This document shows positions 61,798-64,000 of a stretch of DNA of 64,000 bases, in pieces. Source of the DNA: Lachnospiraceae bacterium (GTDB lineage Bacteria > Bacillota > Clostridia > Lachnospirales > Lachnospiraceae). The translations under genes and the position numbers were made by a program. The stretch spans positions 28,840 to 92,839 of the forward strand of contig CAJTDD010000017.1 of the NCBI GenBank assembly GCA_910574885.1. Reading direction: 5' to 3'. Position 1 is the stretch's first letter; each line of letters starts with the position of its first letter. The notes under the pieces were generated by a model that was not told the origin of the DNA, did no database searches, and saw only the letters and a program-made list of their open reading frames with translations.

Positions 61798-62667
61798 TCA
61801 TACAAGCTGTACTTTTTTTCCAAGATGAATGATATTTCGCTCATGCTGATAGTATAAATTCTTTCCGCAACATTTCTTAAATTTTATACCACTACCACAT
61901 GAACATGGATCATTTCTACCGACTTTAACGATATCTGTTCGCTGCCTTGTTTCCATAACCGTTGTAATTGAAAATTGTTGAAGAAATGGTTGTTTAAGCT
62001 CTAAGAATTGTCCAAGCTTAGCAAACTGATCTGATTCACTTCTATTGTCATCTGACAATTCGATTATACACCGTTTATCTTCAGGGTGCTCAACCAAACA
62101 AGCAGCTTGAAATTCTTCTATTTCATCTACAATGTCTAACGCAATGTCTCCCCAATATAAATTTCCTTTTATATGCGGACAGGAAAGACTTTGCATGGAT
62201 TTACCACAAATGCTACAATGAGATTTGCTGATAATATACTCGCTACTAAAAAAGACCTTGTAAGGATATAATGCCTCGTATGCTTCTAACAACTTGTAAA
62301 TATCTGGCATTTCTTTACGTTCTTCAATTTCTAAATATTTACCAACAAATCTTAAATCATCGAAGCAATCTTGCAAAGCACTCCATGATACCTTGTAGTT
62401 ACGTTTTTGCAATAAACTAAAGTAACTCGAAAGATGGCAAAATAGCAGAAAATAATTTCTAAAAACTATTTGTGAATTTGCCAATCTTTCGTCATTCAAT
62501 TCGATGGCTATCCTTTTTATTTTATCAAATGAATCTTTGCACTTGTTGTATTCTTTACAAGAATCATCATAATCACCCGCATTAATACGCATTTTCAATT
62601 TTTTTAATTGAGCACATACATTTGAAATTTCAAAAATCTCTTTGTGAGATAAAAAATAATTTATCAT
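61798..62667 (-). CDS. SEC-C motif protein
   Basis: A 289-residue protein ending in a SEC-C zinc motif, [20 protein letters not shown] near 256-275. A second cysteine pair sits in [17 protein letters not shown] (about 152-168). The rest is helical with no recognised domain. SEC-C motifs bind zinc and nucleic acid or protein partners, as in SecA. It follows the small membrane-protein gene with 7 bp between stop and start, so the two are co-translated. Low GC and island location suggest acquisition; a defence-related role is speculation. Confidence 0.65.
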   Translation of the reverse strand: MINYFLSHKEIFEISNVCAQLKKLKMRINAGDYDDSCKEYNKCKDSFDKIKRIAIELNDERLANSQIVFRNYFLLFCHLSSYFSLLQKRNYKVSWSALQDCFDDLRFVGKYLEIEERKEMPDIYKLLEAYEALYPYKVFFSSEYIISKSHCSICGKSMQSLSCPHIKGNLYWGDIALDIVDEIEEFQAACLVEHPEDKRCIIELSDDNRSESDQFAKLGQFLELKQPFLQQFSITTVMETRQRTDIVKVGRNDPCSCGSGIKFKKCCGKNLYYQHERNIIHLGKKVQLV

Positions 62668-62674
62668 TAGCACC

Positions 62675-63163
62675 TCACATCTTATTTAAATCCATCTTTT
62701 CAAAACTTTCCTTAAATGTCTTGGCATCTCCAGAGTAATGAATATACTTTTCCTCATTTTCTCTTTTAACTAAAAAAGTTACATCGACATTGACATCCTC
62801 TCTTTCACGTCCCTTCATTTTATTATAAATATAGCTGCTAACCATATTAATGATAAAAGGTAACAACACGCTTGATGCCACCCATATAACTGGCATCCAA
62901 ATATCAAAGGAATGCAAGGATCGAATCTGAATATCATCTTCTGCTAACACATCAAATGAATACTCTGGTGACTGGCTACGGCAAAACTTCAAAAAGTCTA
63001 TGGTTTCTTGGGCAAAATAATATTCATGCTGTTCATATTTATATGGAACAGCTAAAAAATTTGCACATTCGAATTTGGATTGAACTTCCATCGAAATATT
63101 CTTTTGTTTATAATAATCAGAAAAATCTATTTCGGTTTCTTTTACAATAATATTTTTTTCCAT
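62675..63163 (-). CDS. Small membrane protein paired with the SEC-C protein
   Basis: A 162-residue protein starting [20 protein letters not shown] after GAGGAG. A hydrophobic segment lies at about 91-113 ([20 protein letters not shown]). N- and C-terminal parts are soluble and charged ([20 protein letters not shown]). No family recognised. Its close coupling with the SEC-C gene suggests a two-component membrane system. Confidence 0.6.
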   Translation of the reverse strand: MEKNIIVKETEIDFSDYYKQKNISMEVQSKFECANFLAVPYKYEQHEYYFAQETIDFLKFCRSQSPEYSFDVLAEDDIQIRSLHSFDIWMPVIWVASSVLLPFIINMVSSYIYNKMKGREREDVNVDVTFLVKRENEEKYIHYSGDAKTFKESFEKMDLNKM

Positions 63164-63670
63164 GTCTATGCTTCTCCTCAAAATTATTCATTCCGCTCAC
63201 CCAATCTGTATACAATGAGTGAGAGTGCCTATTGTCGATGTCAAACATCCAACTGCCTATACATAACATATGTGACAAATAAATCCAAAAACATTCCTGA
63301 TATGGATGCAATTTATCTTGCCTCATTCAAATCATCCCTTATTATTTTACCACAAATCATAAGATTTTGGGAATAGGCATGGTGTTCGGCATTTGCACCC
63401 GATAAATCTCACTTTATCACTTGATCATATGATTGAAACGATGTTCTCAATGCATCGTCGCCACCGTTGTCGTTCAAAACCAATTGGGCTCTTTTATGCA
63501 ACACATTATCATAAATTGTCTTCTAGAACGCTACCGTAGGATTGCCCGGACTGTTTTATCCTCCACAGATTCTCCGTTTTTATACTATAAACGAAGGATA
63601 ATTGAATATTATCCTTCGTTTATTATTATTTATAGCGTCTACTTTTATAAATATAAACGGAGAGAAAAAT
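63164..63670. other. 507-bp gap with a perfect palindrome
   Basis: Divergent promoter region between the membrane-protein gene and the nuclease-like gene. An open frame at 63433-63708 looks unlike any known protein. The only clear structure is the palindrome at 63589-63621. Confidence 0.5.
63589..63621. repeat. 14-bp perfect inverted repeat upstream of the nuclease gene
   Basis: AAACGAAGGATAAT-TGAAT-ATTATCCTTCGTTT, 50 bp before the start of the Mrr-like gene and followed by T-rich sequence. It could be an operator or a terminator for upstream transcription. Confidence 0.7.
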
Positions 63671-64000
63671 ATGCTTACAACAGTGAGTTATATAACAGAA
63701 AATTTTAATAATCAATTTTGGAATTTTGAAGATTGTTCTGGGCAAGATTTTGAAGATTATATCTATACTATATTGGCAAAAGAGTTAGAACCTTATTACA
63801 AAGATGACTTACGAATTGTAAAAACTTCTCGTACAAGAGACGATGGGATTGATATTTATATAGAATCCCCCATTGAATTTTTGCTAATGGGAAATAAATT
63901 TTCGTTAAACGGTAAAAAAAACATAAAAATAGTTATTGAATGTAAATCCACAAATTATAATAAAATTGCGTTTGATAAATTTGCAAAAAATATTATTACG
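63671..64000 (+). CDS. Mrr-like restriction endonuclease domain protein (5' part)
   Basis: The frame opens at ATG (GGAGAG upstream) and continues past the window end for at least 110 codons. Visible motifs of a PD-(D/E)XK nuclease: SGQDFEDYIYTILAKELEPY near 25-44, then TRDDGIDIYIESP (catalytic Asp) and IKIVIECKSTNYNKIAF (Glu-X-Lys). This is the N-terminal Mrr_cat pattern used by type IV restriction and by many defence ATPases. What follows beyond the window decides its class. Confidence 0.7.
   Translation, partial: MLTTVSYITENFNNQFWNFEDCSGQDFEDYIYTILAKELEPYYKDDLRIVKTSRTRDDGIDIYIESPIEFLLMGNKFSLNGKKNIKIVIECKSTNYNKIAFDKFAKNIIT

Noticed and set aside
63433..63708. 91-codon plus-strand frame, possible transposase remnant
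   Set aside because: Basic residues suggested a transposase, but no motif is recognisable, and it runs into the nuclease gene in another phase.

Overview
The window looks like the chromosome of a strictly anaerobic, amino-acid-fermenting Clostridia member, most likely Lachnospiraceae (Clostridium cluster XIVa; the C. scindens/C. hylemonae neighbourhood would fit). I infer this from the protein sequences, the [FeFe] hydrogenase, the selenium-dependent D-proline reductase and the full selenocysteine apparatus. No database search was possible.

Layout. 1-300: 3' end of a SleB-type cell-wall hydrolase. 492-4048 (minus): [FeFe] hydrogenase and a NuoF/GltD-like flavoprotein partner. 4243-21329 (minus): the S10-spc-alpha ribosomal superoperon, rpsJ to rplQ, including secY, adk, map, infA and rpoA, with a promoter and structured leader upstream of rpsJ and a second promoter before rpmJ. 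Several of its spacers are filled with short palindromic repeats, including three exact 100-bp tandem units between rpsH and rplF. 21781-25671 (plus): an AgrA/AgrC-like two-component pair, a polytopic permease and a YcxB-like protein, followed by a probable structured non-coding RNA (about 25806-26070).

26187-33685: proline-reductase locus. prdC, prdA, a small linker gene, prdB (in-frame UGA with a SECIS-like hairpin), prdD and prdE run on the minus strand. The proline racemase gene prdF runs divergently. The tRNA-Sec gene lies in the gap between them. 33873-44272: a TetR regulator, then selenium genes on the minus strand: a cysteine desulfurase/selenocysteine lyase, YedE-type transporter, TusA-like and DUF3343 proteins, and then yedF, selD (itself with an in-frame UGA), selA, selB and a LysR regulator. 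The yedF-selD gap holds a possible new 51-residue selenoprotein ORF. The apparent logic is that L-proline is racemised (PrdF), D-proline is reduced by PrdA/PrdB with electrons through PrdC, and the adjacent sel genes supply Se and Sec for PrdB.

44421-55620: a PHP-domain protein, a DUF4143-type ATPase flanked by inverted repeats, a small alarmone synthetase, a cobalamin adenosyltransferase, a three-gene MacB-like ABC exporter with a secreted accessory protein, tRNA-Gly(CCC), a phosphotransferase, and a MATE transporter fused to a GHKL ATPase domain. 55700-58331: surface proteins (dockerin-bearing; a 5'-truncated Ig-like wall-anchored protein). 58267-58320 is a 3' fragment of tRNA-Leu(UAA), interpreted as an attachment-site scar. 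From there to the window end lies a probable integrative element: an HTH protein, a regulator, a tyrosine recombinase, a SEC-C/membrane-protein pair and the start of an Mrr-like nuclease gene.
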